Assembly (NCBI GenBank): GCA_016794925.1
Contig: JAEUIW010000022.1
Coordinates: 1 to 50,466, forward strand
Length of the DNA: 50,466 nucleotides
Source: Phycisphaerae bacterium
GTDB lineage: Bacteria > Planctomycetota > Phycisphaerae > Phycisphaerales > UBA1924
Direction of reading: 5' to 3'
The translations under genes were made by a program, and so were the position numbers. Under the pieces are notes generated by a model, which was given only the letters and a program-made list of their open reading frames with translations, had not been told where the DNA came from and made no database searches. This document shows, one piece after another, positions 42,319 to 49,247 of the stretch. Each line of letters starts with the position of its first letter. Within the stretch, counting starts at the first letter, position 1.

Positions 42319-42534
42319 ATGCGAGAACAGCGAGTTGAAATCGAGATTGACGAGAATGGCCGTATCAAGGCGGACGCTCACGGGTTTGTGGGAGACGCCT
42401 GCATCAAGGACCTCGAGAAGCTACTCGCTGACTGCGGTGGCGCGTGGCTGCAGATCGATCGAAAGCAGCCCGAGCGGCCTTCGACCACGGCCGCAGCCCC
42501 GAAGACAAACCTGCGCACGGGGGGGCAGTCATGA
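42319..42534 (+). CDS. DUF2997 family protein
   Basis: 71 residues. VEIEIDENGRIKADAHGFVG, then CIKDLEKLLADCG, matches the small DUF2997 family: a beta hairpin, a turn with a conserved Gly, and a helix beginning with Cys. In cyanobacteria and some other bacteria DUF2997 genes lie beside DUF1257 and Ycf46 genes, as they do here. It starts three bases after the previous stop and its own stop overlaps the DUF1257 start. The tail (residues 50-71) is disordered. Biochemical role unknown. Confidence 0.75.
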   Translation: MREQRVEIEIDENGRIKADAHGFVGDACIKDLEKLLADCGGAWLQIDRKQPERPSTTAAAPKTNLRTGGQS

Positions 42535-43010
42535 GTGCGTACATTCGATTGGCGACGCCAATGACCAGCGTCGAGTGTCTGCTCGACGCATTGGCTGACG
42601 TGGGATGTACTCCAGTCGTCGCCCAAGTGACCGGGCAGTCTGGCACGCGGACCAGAGCAAGCTCGGACAAATCGGGAGCCACGTGTCAGGTGATCAACCT
42701 TGACTTAACGGGGACAGCAAGCTTCGTATGGGCACCGACTGGGTATCGGCTTGAAGCTCGCGAAGCCGCCGCATCAAAGTTCGGGCAAAGCTGGCTGAAG
42801 AAGGTCACGGAGCGGTATGACTTCCATCGAGCCGCGAAGGAGCAACGGCTTGCCGAAGAGCAGCGCCTCGCCGCGGAAGAAGAACGCAGACGACTTGTCG
42901 AAGCCCAGCGTCATGCCGTCATTGAAGCCGCAAAGAAGCAGGGATACCGGATCGAGGAGCGGCAGGAGCATGGCTGCATCAGGCTTGTACTGTCGAAACG
43001 GGTCTACTAA
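42531..43010 (+). CDS. DUF1257 (Ycf35-like) protein
   Basis: 159 residues from the ATG that overlaps the DUF2997 stop. The C-terminal part shows the family signature: SWLKKVTERYDFHRA, a charged helix, then VIEAAKKQGYRIEERQEHG and IRLVLSKRVY. The N-terminal 90 residues are more diverged (LLDALADVGC, VINLDLTGTASFVWAPTGY). Ycf35 is conserved in cyanobacteria and red-algal plastids with no settled function. Its pairing with a DUF2997 protein and a Ycf46-type ATPase in one operon strongly suggests one complex. The stop overlaps the radical-SAM start by one base (TAATG). Confidence 0.78.
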   Translation: MSAYIRLATPMTSVECLLDALADVGCTPVVAQVTGQSGTRTRASSDKSGATCQVINLDLTGTASFVWAPTGYRLEAREAAASKFGQSWLKKVTERYDFHRAAKEQRLAEEQRLAAEEERRRLVEAQRHAVIEAAKKQGYRIEERQEHGCIRLVLSKRVY

Positions 43011-43624
43011 TGCTCGACGATCACGTTGTCAATGTCGCGAGGTGTCTGCCCCGAAGCAGCACGAATGGTCCTGGGGAACGATTCGTGCTGTGGGTTCAAG
43101 GCTGTCCGCTGCATTGTCCGGGTTGTTGGAACCCCGATACGTGGTCCCCATCGCCCCGTGAACTTGTACGAGTCACGGCTCTTGCCGACCAGATCTGCGG
43201 AGCGATGCCGATCGATGGAGTCACGTTTACAGGAGGCGAGCCCTTCGCCCAGGCCGAAGTGTTGGCAGAGCTGGCTGAGCGGCTTCGACCCCATGATCTA
43301 TCGCTCATGGCGTTCACGGGCTACGAGCTCGAGGAACTCACAGGCCATCACCAACAACGTCTGCTCGGCTTGCTGGACATCGTCGTGACGGGCAGATTCA
43401 TTCGCGAGATGAAGGCAGACGGCCTGCTCTGGCGTGGCTCGAGCAATCAGAAAGTGCATCTCCTCTCGGATCGCCACAGGGGGCTCGACATGTCCGCTGG
43501 CGATCACTACATCGCTGAGATCGTGATTACAGGCACCGGTACCAGCGTCGTGACCGGCTTTCCTGATGCGGGGCTTCTACACGAACTGGGAACGGCGCGG
43601 AAAAGCCAGCCAGAGGTTCTGTAG
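43010..43624 (+). CDS. Radical-SAM activating-type enzyme (4Fe-4S single cluster)
   Basis: 204 residues. GCPLHCPGCW places Cys32, Cys36 and Cys39 in the CxxxCxxC motif that holds the SAM-binding 4Fe-4S cluster, and TFTGGEPF (74-79 region) is the SAM amine motif. The short length, N-terminal cluster and layout follow NrdG/PflA-type activases, which make a glycyl radical on a partner protein. No glycyl-radical enzyme (RVxGY-type end) is present in the operon, so the substrate may be one of the operon proteins or a small molecule. Last gene of the seven-gene operon. Confidence 0.85.
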   Translation: MLDDHVVNVARCLPRSSTNGPGERFVLWVQGCPLHCPGCWNPDTWSPSPRELVRVTALADQICGAMPIDGVTFTGGEPFAQAEVLAELAERLRPHDLSLMAFTGYELEELTGHHQQRLLGLLDIVVTGRFIREMKADGLLWRGSSNQKVHLLSDRHRGLDMSAGDHYIAEIVITGTGTSVVTGFPDAGLLHELGTARKSQPEVL

Positions 43625-43692
43625 GTCCCGCGCGACAGTTTCGAGTCCTCGTGCACATATAGGCGGTGTCTCCGAACGCCAAAGGAGCACCT

Positions 43693-43968
43693 ATGCCTGA
43701 CCCCGTACCACCGCCGCCTCGGCGGAAGCGACATCCCTCTGCGCCCGTCGTCGATTCCCGCACCCGCCACCGCGAACTCGTGGACCTCATGGCCGCCGGC
43801 CTCGAGCGCGTGGTCCTGACTTCCGAGTCATCGGACATCTCTACGCCCAAGGAATCTTGCGGCGATGGACTTGAACTCCCGCAGCATGCCGCCCTCAGTG
43901 TGTCCGCTCGGTTCCCCGGTAGTGAACGCCGGGGTCCGAACGGGTTCAAACGCGGAGAGTCGGCATGA
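43693..43968 (+). CDS. Small basic protein of a recombinase cassette
   Basis: 91 residues, Pro/Arg-rich at the start (PDPVPPPPRRKRHP), then a short helix (TRHRELVDLMAAGLERVV) and a disordered Ser/Gly-rich end. AGGAG lies five bases before the ATG. I associate proteins of this kind with the position just before DUF2924 genes in planctomycete recombinase cassettes. The stop overlaps the DUF2924 start (ATGA). No function known. Confidence 0.6.
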   Translation: MPDPVPPPPRRKRHPSAPVVDSRTRHRELVDLMAAGLERVVLTSESSDISTPKESCGDGLELPQHAALSVSARFPGSERRGPNGFKRGESA

Positions 43969-44480
43969 GCATGAAGCACGAGATCGCGGGTTTGGAAAAG
44001 ATGACGGTGGGCCAACTGCAGGCCCGGTACGCCGAGGTCTTCGGCGAGCCGGCGCGGTCGGGCAACCGCCAGTGGCTCTTCCGCCGCGTCGCGTGGCGGA
44101 TCCAGATGCTCGCCGAGGGGGATCTCTCCGAGCGTGCCCGGGAGCGAGCACGCGATTTGGTCCGCGATGCCGATCTTCGCGTCCGGCCGCCACGAGGGGC
44201 GGAGCACGCCGCACTGGCCGCCCAGCCCCAACCGGTCGGCCAGTTGCGGACGCTCTCGGGCAGGCTGTCGCTCAAGCGCGACCCGCGGGTGCCGCCGGCC
44301 GGTAGCGTCATTCCCCGCGTCTTCAAGGGGCACGAGTACCGTGTCATCGTGCTCCCGCACGGATTTGAGCACGACGGGCAAGTGTTCAAGTCGCTGAGCG
44401 CGGTCGCCCACGCGATCACGGGTTCGCACTGGAACGGCCTGCGCTTCTTCAACCTTGGCGATCGGGAGAATGCGGAGTGA
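43965..44480 (+). CDS. DUF2924 domain protein
   Basis: 171 residues. MTVGQLQARYAEVFGEPARS and RQWLFRRVAWRIQMLAEG open the domain; PRVFKGHEYRVIVLPHGFEH, LSAVAHAITGSHWNGLRFF close it. That is the DUF2924 pattern, usually next to a large serine recombinase in prophages and integrative elements, where it is presumed to assist recombination. Its start overlaps the small basic gene and its stop overlaps the GTG of the recombinase-like gene (GTGA), so all three are coupled. Confidence 0.85.
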   Translation: MSMKHEIAGLEKMTVGQLQARYAEVFGEPARSGNRQWLFRRVAWRIQMLAEGDLSERARERARDLVRDADLRVRPPRGAEHAALAAQPQPVGQLRTLSGRLSLKRDPRVPPAGSVIPRVFKGHEYRVIVLPHGFEHDGQVFKSLSAVAHAITGSHWNGLRFFNLGDRENAE

Positions 44481-45172
44481 CCAAGCGACCAGCGGCAACC
44501 AATCGGAAGGATCTCGAGGAACGGGCGGTGGTCCGCTGCGCGATCTACACCCGCAAGAGCAGCGAGGACGGGCTCGAGCAGGACTTCAACTCGCTGGACG
44601 CCCAGCGCGAGAGCGCCGAGAACTTCATCGCCAGCCAGAAGCACGCGGGCTGGGTCTGCCTTCCCGAGAAGTACGACGACGGCGGGTTCTGGACGGTGGA
44701 CATCAATGTCGCCACGCTCAAACGCGTGCGCGGGCTCACGGGCGTCGACCTCATGCAGGTCATCGAAGGGACGCTCATCGAGAAGTTCATCCGCGACCCC
44801 GTCCTCTTGTGCGACGTGGTCTACGCCGTCTGCAAGCCCGAGGCGGATGCCGCCAAGGTCTCGGATGAGGAGTTCGGCAAGGCGATGGCGGGCGACGCCA
44901 TCGAGGCCGCCACGCAGTCGTTGCTGGATGAACTCATCAGTTTCTGCCCGAGCCCGAGGGACCGGGCCAACCTCGGGCGGGTGCTCCAGGCCACCAACCG
45001 CGTGATGGACAAGGCCCGCGACCTGACAGAGAAGCGGATCGAGACGCTGACCAGCGAGAGCGAGTTGGACAGGCTCGTGAACCGGATGGCCCCACCCATC
45101 CCCGAGCCGCTGACGCCTGGAAGTTCATCTACCAGTGCGCCGGAGCTCTCGGCCTCGACCCCGGGCCCCTAA
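44477..45172 (+). CDS. Chimeric gene: serine-recombinase N-terminus fused to a phage protein
   Basis: Residues 1-71 are the start of a large serine recombinase: RCAIYTRKSSEDGLEQDFNS with catalytic Ser28, LDAQRESAENFI and YDDGGF. At residue 72 (base 44690) the family match ends; no resolvase core, DNA-binding or coiled-coil domains follow. Instead WTVDINVATLKRVRGLTGVD, DPVLLCDVVYAVCKPEADAA and GDAIEAATQSLLDELISF resemble a planctomycete phage protein found among tail genes (tail-assembly-chaperone-like). The fusion is in frame and keeps an open frame to 45172. It cannot be an active integrase. Most likely it is a deletion scar joining two phage genes. Confidence 0.7.
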   Translation: MTKRPAATNRKDLEERAVVRCAIYTRKSSEDGLEQDFNSLDAQRESAENFIASQKHAGWVCLPEKYDDGGFWTVDINVATLKRVRGLTGVDLMQVIEGTLIEKFIRDPVLLCDVVYAVCKPEADAAKVSDEEFGKAMAGDAIEAATQSLLDELISFCPSPRDRANLGRVLQATNRVMDKARDLTEKRIETLTSESELDRLVNRMAPPIPEPLTPGSSSTSAPELSASTPGP

Positions 45173-45243
45173 CGCTCCGCGAGCTGATGGCCATGCTCGA
45201 TGACGGGCGAGACGCACATGTGTGGGTCGGTTCTCGTACATAA
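45112..45243 (+). pseudogene. Phage tail-type fragment in the -1 frame
   Basis: In the -1 frame relative to the chimeric gene, bases 45112-45243 encode AWKFIYQCAGALGLDPGPLT and LRELMAMLDDGRDA, then break into HVWVGSRT and stop. I recall this opening from the gene that follows the tail protein above in planctomycete phages; there it continues much further. There is no start codon or ribosome-binding site in this frame. An overlapping -1 frame at this place is typical of tail-assembly chaperone pairs made by frameshifting, but no slippery heptamer was found. Confidence 0.5.
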
Positions 45244-45352
45244 AGGTGGGCTCCGTGCACCGGACGGTCCGTGATCGCCGAGGTGTACCCGTCCCTTTGG
45301 AGCCGCGGGATTCCCAAGTGCCAGCGCTCATCCGATCGGAGATTTTCACCCT

Positions 45353-46051
45353 TCATGGCTCGTGCAGGCCAAATGGCTCCAAGTGCGCCCGCAACGCGTC
45401 CAGATCCCGGAAAACGCGGCGACGGGAACGCCCGGTCTTGCGTGCCACTGCAGCAACCGTCTCCCCTTTGGCAAGCTCGTCAACCAGCGGAAGGAGGTGT
45501 TCAGGCACGGCTTGTATCGCGTCCGCGATATCCACACGCACGTCAATCACCCGACGCTCTTCGGGGCGAACGACGCCCAGCCTCCGCCAACTGGTAGCAG
45601 GCGTGATGTGATCGTTGAGGGGCTGATCGTCATTGGTGCTCGCGTCGAGTGAGAGCGTCAGCTTTCGCCCCCCTCTCTTTATCGAGCGGCGTTCGCGGAG
45701 CAGCAAAGCGACAGCAGTCGTAATCAGCATGGAAATGAACGCCTCCGGTATCCCACGGCTCCGGTCATGCGCGTGAAGTCGCTCGATCACGTACAGCAGT
45801 AGTTGCTGTTTGATGTCGTCCTGATCCGTTACCTTCAGGCCGGCCTTTCCGACAAGCTGGCGCGCTTTGATTGATGCAAGCGACTCGGCAAACGGGCGCA
45901 CGGCAGCCCATTGCCGAGCGTCGAATGGCTGCTTCGCGGCTTCTTGATCGGGGCTCCGCCGGCGGCGACCATCTCTCTTGGTGCTTCGGGCGGAATCGGA
46001 AATCGCGGAGTGCGGGCTGTTCGAAACGATGGGTAGGTGGTGGTTTCTCAT
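45353..46051 (-). CDS. Sigma-70-like regulator (degenerate)
   Basis: 232 residues. The middle, DQDDIKQQLLLYVIERLHAH to ISMLITTAVALLLRERRSIK, resembles sigma region 2. The C-terminus, LAKGETVAAVARKTGRSRRR then VFRDLDALRAHL, is a region-4-like helix-turn-helix. A Ser/Arg-rich 40-residue tail precedes them. Proteins of this form accompany planctomycete integrative elements and may drive element-specific transcription. It faces the recombinase cassette tail-to-tail. Start uncertain: no ribosome-binding site near the ATG at 46051. Confidence 0.65.
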   Translation of the reverse strand: MRNHHLPIVSNSPHSAISDSARSTKRDGRRRRSPDQEAAKQPFDARQWAAVRPFAESLASIKARQLVGKAGLKVTDQDDIKQQLLLYVIERLHAHDRSRGIPEAFISMLITTAVALLLRERRSIKRGGRKLTLSLDASTNDDQPLNDHITPATSWRRLGVVRPEERRVIDVRVDIADAIQAVPEHLLPLVDELAKGETVAAVARKTGRSRRRVFRDLDALRAHLEPFGLHEP

Positions 46052-46542
46052 GCCGAAGCGTGTCGCCTCGGCTCCCGCCAGAGCTGATCCGGCTCGACCG
46101 CGATCCAGATCACCGGATCACGCGGGAGAGTGGCAGCCACCGTTCAATCGCCGAACATGGAGGCTGTTAACCAGAGAACGGCAGCCAGAAACCCGCGTGA
46201 CGCGTCGGAAACTGGCCTTTGAACCCGTTCCGATCGGGGAGTTCAAGGCCCTCGTCAAAGGTGACGGGGGCCTTATCGTTTACGGCCCGAGCCCAGCGTT
46301 TTGGCCCCGCCGCCACGCCACGGCCGCGGTTCGGCGCTCTCGGTTTCGATCCGAGAGCCATCCGCCCAGCGCCGAACGCCCCCTCTCCGGCACCAGATCC
46401 GGCCAAACTCTCGCGCTCTCGCTCTCCCAGTGAACAGGGCGTTCGGAGAGGAGGGGGAGATCAGAACGCAGTTTCGATTCTCGCGCAGCCCCGATGAGAA
46501 CTGTGCGGTGTCAGGCCCTCTCGGCACCGTTACGATCCGCTC
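46052..46542. other. 490-bp intergenic region before the metallophosphoesterase gene
   Basis: No gene is supported. It lies between the divergent sigma-like gene and the metallophosphoesterase gene. The left 160 bases show nothing I recognise. The right part holds the second copy of the structured repeat (46212-46484). Just before the ATG at 46543 is TACGAT at a -10-like place with no ribosome-binding site. Confidence 0.55.
46212..46484 (+). repeat. Structured direct repeat, right copy
   Basis: Bases 46237-46283 are identical to 33323-33369 and form the same 13-bp hairpin. Downstream, GCTCTCGG and CCGAGAGC make a perfect 8-bp hairpin over TTTCGAT, followed by the CTCTCGCTCTC tract, CCAGTGAACAGGGCGTTC and GAACGCAGTTTCGAT in the same order as the left copy. 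It ends about 60 bases before the metallophosphoesterase ATG, in the same orientation as the left copy relative to its gene. Confidence 0.75.
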
Positions 46543-47823
46543 ATGCGACTTCTCCTTGTACACCTCAGCGACTGCCACTTCAGGGCTGACCGTGGGGTCA
46601 GCTCGCTCCTTCGCCGAGCGGACGCGCTTGCCGATGCCATCGCTGCCAAGTGCATGGAGGTCGACACGTGCCTCCTCGCCCTTTCCGGTGACCAGGCGTA
46701 TTCCGGCAAGCCCGCCGAGTACACGGTCGTCGACGAGTTCGTCCGAGCCGTGAAGTCGCGGATAACCGCATGCAGGAGCGGGCTGACGCTGCACGCCGTC
46801 GCGATTCCCGGCAATCACGACTGCGATTTCAGTCTCAATCAGCAAGTTCGGGACGTCGTGTTGAAAAGCCTCGATGTCGACCAGCTCACCGATAACTCGA
46901 TTGTCGGAGCCTGCACGAGCGTACAGCAGGGTTTCTTCGACTGGGTGAAAACTCTCGATCCGTCGGATCCACATCCCTTCAAGGATCCGCTAATCCACGT
47001 TCGAGACATCGCTCTCGGTACGGAGTCGATTCGCTTCGTACTGGTTAACTCGGCATGGTGCTCAACACTGAAGGAGCAACAGGGCAGCCTGAAGTACCCT
47101 CCGAATCGACTCGCTCAGGTGCGCGATCTTGACGGACAGCCAGCAGTGGTGGTTGGGCTGGTACACCATCCATTCAACTGGCTTCAGGCGGACAATGCGA
47201 GAAATGTCCGTGAGTCGCTTGAGTCAATCGCGGACCTGATCCTCACGGGCCATGAGCACGTCTCCGACACCTACCGCCGCACCGGGCCGCGTGGCGAGCA
47301 GAACGACTATGTCGAGGGTGGTGTGCTGCAGGATGACCAGGGCGAGGACTCGTCACTAAACCTCATTGTGATCGACACCGCAGCACAGACACAGCAGGCT
47401 ATTCAGTATCGCCTGATCGATGGCACCTATCGCCAGTTGAGCGACCAAGCCGTCACCCGTGCCTTTGAGCGCAACAAACGCCGCCTGCGAGGCGAATTCG
47501 TGCTCGCCGAATCGTTCGAGCGCGGCGTTCTTGATGATGTTGGCGTGAACTTCACGCACCCGCGCGTTGAGACACTGCGTCTCAGAGACGTCTTCGTCTA
47601 TCCCGACGCCCGCCGGCTGCGCCGGCGCCCTGGCGAGGAGCCGGGCCAACTCGTGCTGTCTCGCGACTTGTTGTCATTCGTAATGGGGAACAAGCGCAGC
47701 CTGCTCCTGGGAGAGGAGCAGGCAGGCAAAACAGCACTGGCTCGAACTCTGTACCGCGAGCTGAGGCACAATGGCGTGATCCCGGTCCTGATTGGTGGTG
47801 CACAACTCAGCAAAGGGTCCTGA
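46543..47823 (+). CDS. Metallophosphoesterase fused to a truncated P-loop NTPase
   Basis: Residues 1-240 form a calcineurin-like phosphoesterase with all metal motifs: LSDCHF (Asp10, His12), LSGDQ (Asp50), PGNHDC (Asn91, His92), LVHHPF and TGHEHV. From about 300 a linker leads to a P-loop, LLLGEEQAGKTALARTLY, near residue 390, and the protein stops at 426, before any Walker B. Proteins with this order usually continue for many hundred residues as STAND-type NTPases in defence. A downstream remnant was not found; the Fic gene begins 62 bases later on the other strand. It is probably a 3'-truncated STAND defence gene that may keep phosphoesterase activity. Confidence 0.75.
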   Translation: MRLLLVHLSDCHFRADRGVSSLLRRADALADAIAAKCMEVDTCLLALSGDQAYSGKPAEYTVVDEFVRAVKSRITACRSGLTLHAVAIPGNHDCDFSLNQQVRDVVLKSLDVDQLTDNSIVGACTSVQQGFFDWVKTLDPSDPHPFKDPLIHVRDIALGTESIRFVLVNSAWCSTLKEQQGSLKYPPNRLAQVRDLDGQPAVVVGLVHHPFNWLQADNARNVRESLESIADLILTGHEHVSDTYRRTGPRGEQNDYVEGGVLQDDQGEDSSLNLIVIDTAAQTQQAIQYRLIDGTYRQLSDQAVTRAFERNKRRLRGEFVLAESFERGVLDDVGVNFTHPRVETLRLRDVFVYPDARRLRRRPGEEPGQLVLSRDLLSFVMGNKRSLLLGEEQAGKTALARTLYRELRHNGVIPVLIGGAQLSKGS

Positions 47824-47884
47824 ACAGAACTGCCCGCAGCGTCGCGGAGTGCGATGCTCGGGCACCGGTTACGAGGGAGCCGGC

Positions 47885-49045
47885 TCATTCGCCGGTGAGC
47901 ACGTCAAGGTACTTCTGATAGGCGTAAATACGATCGCGACGCTTGCCGGAGGTCTCCTTCAGGATTCCCGTCTCCTCAAGGGCTTCGATAGCCTTGATTA
48001 CCGTGGGTTTGCTGACGCCCAGCAACTCGATTGCCAGAGGCAGGGTCACAACCGGGTTCGAGGGAAGTAGGTCCAAGAGCCGAACCGCCGGCACGGTAAC
48101 GCTGTCATGCGCGATCAAGCGGGCCCGGTCCTTGCCGAGCAGCGCGAAGAGCCTCTCGGCCGCACGGACGCCATCGTCGGCGGCCTCGCGGACGCACTCG
48201 AGGTAGAACGCGGTCCAACCCTCCCAATCGCCGCCGTCGCGCACTGCCGTCAGATGTGCGTAGTACTGCTGTTGACGCCGCTTGAGCGCGAGGCTGAGGT
48301 ACAGCATGGGACTCTTGAGGAGGCCCCAGTGCTCGAGAAGCAGTGTGATGAGCAGACGGCCGATGCGGCCGTTGCCATCCAGAAACGGATGGATCGTCTC
48401 GAACTGCACGTGTGCCAGACCGGCCTTGACCAGCGGCGGTAGCGCATCGTCCGAGTGAAGCCACTTCTCGAGGTGGGCCATGAGCTCGGACACGACCTCG
48501 GGCGGTGGCGGAACGAACCGCGCATTCCCCGGGCGCGTGCCGCCGATCCAGTTCTGCGAGCGGCGCACCTCGCCGGGCATCTTGTCCGCCCCGCGCACAC
48601 CGCGCATCAGGCGTTTGTGGGCTTCGCACAGCAACCGTGTGCTCAGCGGCAGCCCCTTGGCGCTGGCAATCTCCTTTCGGGCGAAGGTCAGCGCGTCGAC
48701 GTAGTTGCAGACATCCCGCACGTCATCCGGGCGCTCGGCCTGCTTGGTCGCCTCGAACGTCACCACGTCCTGGAGGGTCGCCTGCGTGCCCTCGATCTCC
48801 GACGAGACGACCGCCTCTTTGCGGACAAAGCCGTACAGGAACCACTGGGCGCTGGGCACCATCGCGCCGGCGACGCCGAGCTTGCCGACGGCCGTCACCG
48901 CCTCAGCGTGCAGGGCGGACAGCCGGTCATCGAGCACCAGCGGCGGATCTGCCGGCGGCAGCGGCGCAGGCACGAATGCCCGGACGTCCTCCCCTCCGGC
49001 TCCCCCAACCCTGGAAACCCGGTATGTCCCTGTCGTGCGTGGCAT
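47885..49045 (-). CDS. Fic-family AMPylase-like protein with C-terminal winged helix
   Basis: 386 residues. HPFLDGNGRIGR (219-230) is the complete Fic active site, so transfer of AMP (or another nucleotide) to a protein target is likely. SSEIEG (81-86) is the self-inhibitory (S/T)xxxE(G/N) helix of class II Fic proteins, here N-terminal. Residues about 325-380 form a winged helix (LPLAIELLGVSKPTVIKAIE, ALEETGILKE). The DNA-binding end and the two palindromes just upstream of its start suggest autoregulation. It overlaps no gene and faces a divergent gene of unknown function. Confidence 0.9.
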   Translation of the reverse strand: MPRTTGTYRVSRVGGAGGEDVRAFVPAPLPPADPPLVLDDRLSALHAEAVTAVGKLGVAGAMVPSAQWFLYGFVRKEAVVSSEIEGTQATLQDVVTFEATKQAERPDDVRDVCNYVDALTFARKEIASAKGLPLSTRLLCEAHKRLMRGVRGADKMPGEVRRSQNWIGGTRPGNARFVPPPPEVVSELMAHLEKWLHSDDALPPLVKAGLAHVQFETIHPFLDGNGRIGRLLITLLLEHWGLLKSPMLYLSLALKRRQQQYYAHLTAVRDGGDWEGWTAFYLECVREAADDGVRAAERLFALLGKDRARLIAHDSVTVPAVRLLDLLPSNPVVTLPLAIELLGVSKPTVIKAIEALEETGILKETSGKRRDRIYAYQKYLDVLTGE

Positions 49046-49078
49046 GGCTAGGCAACTTTTCTTTCCTAGCGGGATCCG

Positions 49079-49131
49079 CTAGTCAAGAAGTCTTGACTAG
49101 TATCGTCCACTAGTCAAGTCCGCTTGACTAG
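49079..49131. promoter_or_regulatory. Two identical palindromic operators, fic / divergent gene
   Basis: CTAGTCAAG and CTTGACTAG form a palindrome at 49079-49100 and again at 49110-49131, each with a 4-base centre (AAGT, TCCG). The centres are 31 bases apart, about three helical turns, so two dimers would bind on one DNA face. The site lies 34 bases before the fic start and 117 bases before the start of the divergent gene. The winged helix of the Fic protein is the obvious candidate to bind it. Confidence 0.8.
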
Positions 49132-49247
49132 TGCAAGACCAGAAAGGCCTGGCGGCGGCCGAACGCTGGGATTCTGGGACGCAGACCATTCCCCGAGGCC
49201 GTTTGGATCGGTTCCCGCGGCCATCGCCCCCTGCCGAGGATCTGGAC

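Noticed and set aside
45000..45115. A slippery site for -1 frameshifting between the two phage-type frames
   Set aside because: No X-XXY-YYZ heptamer was found in the overlap, so only the frame relation is reported.
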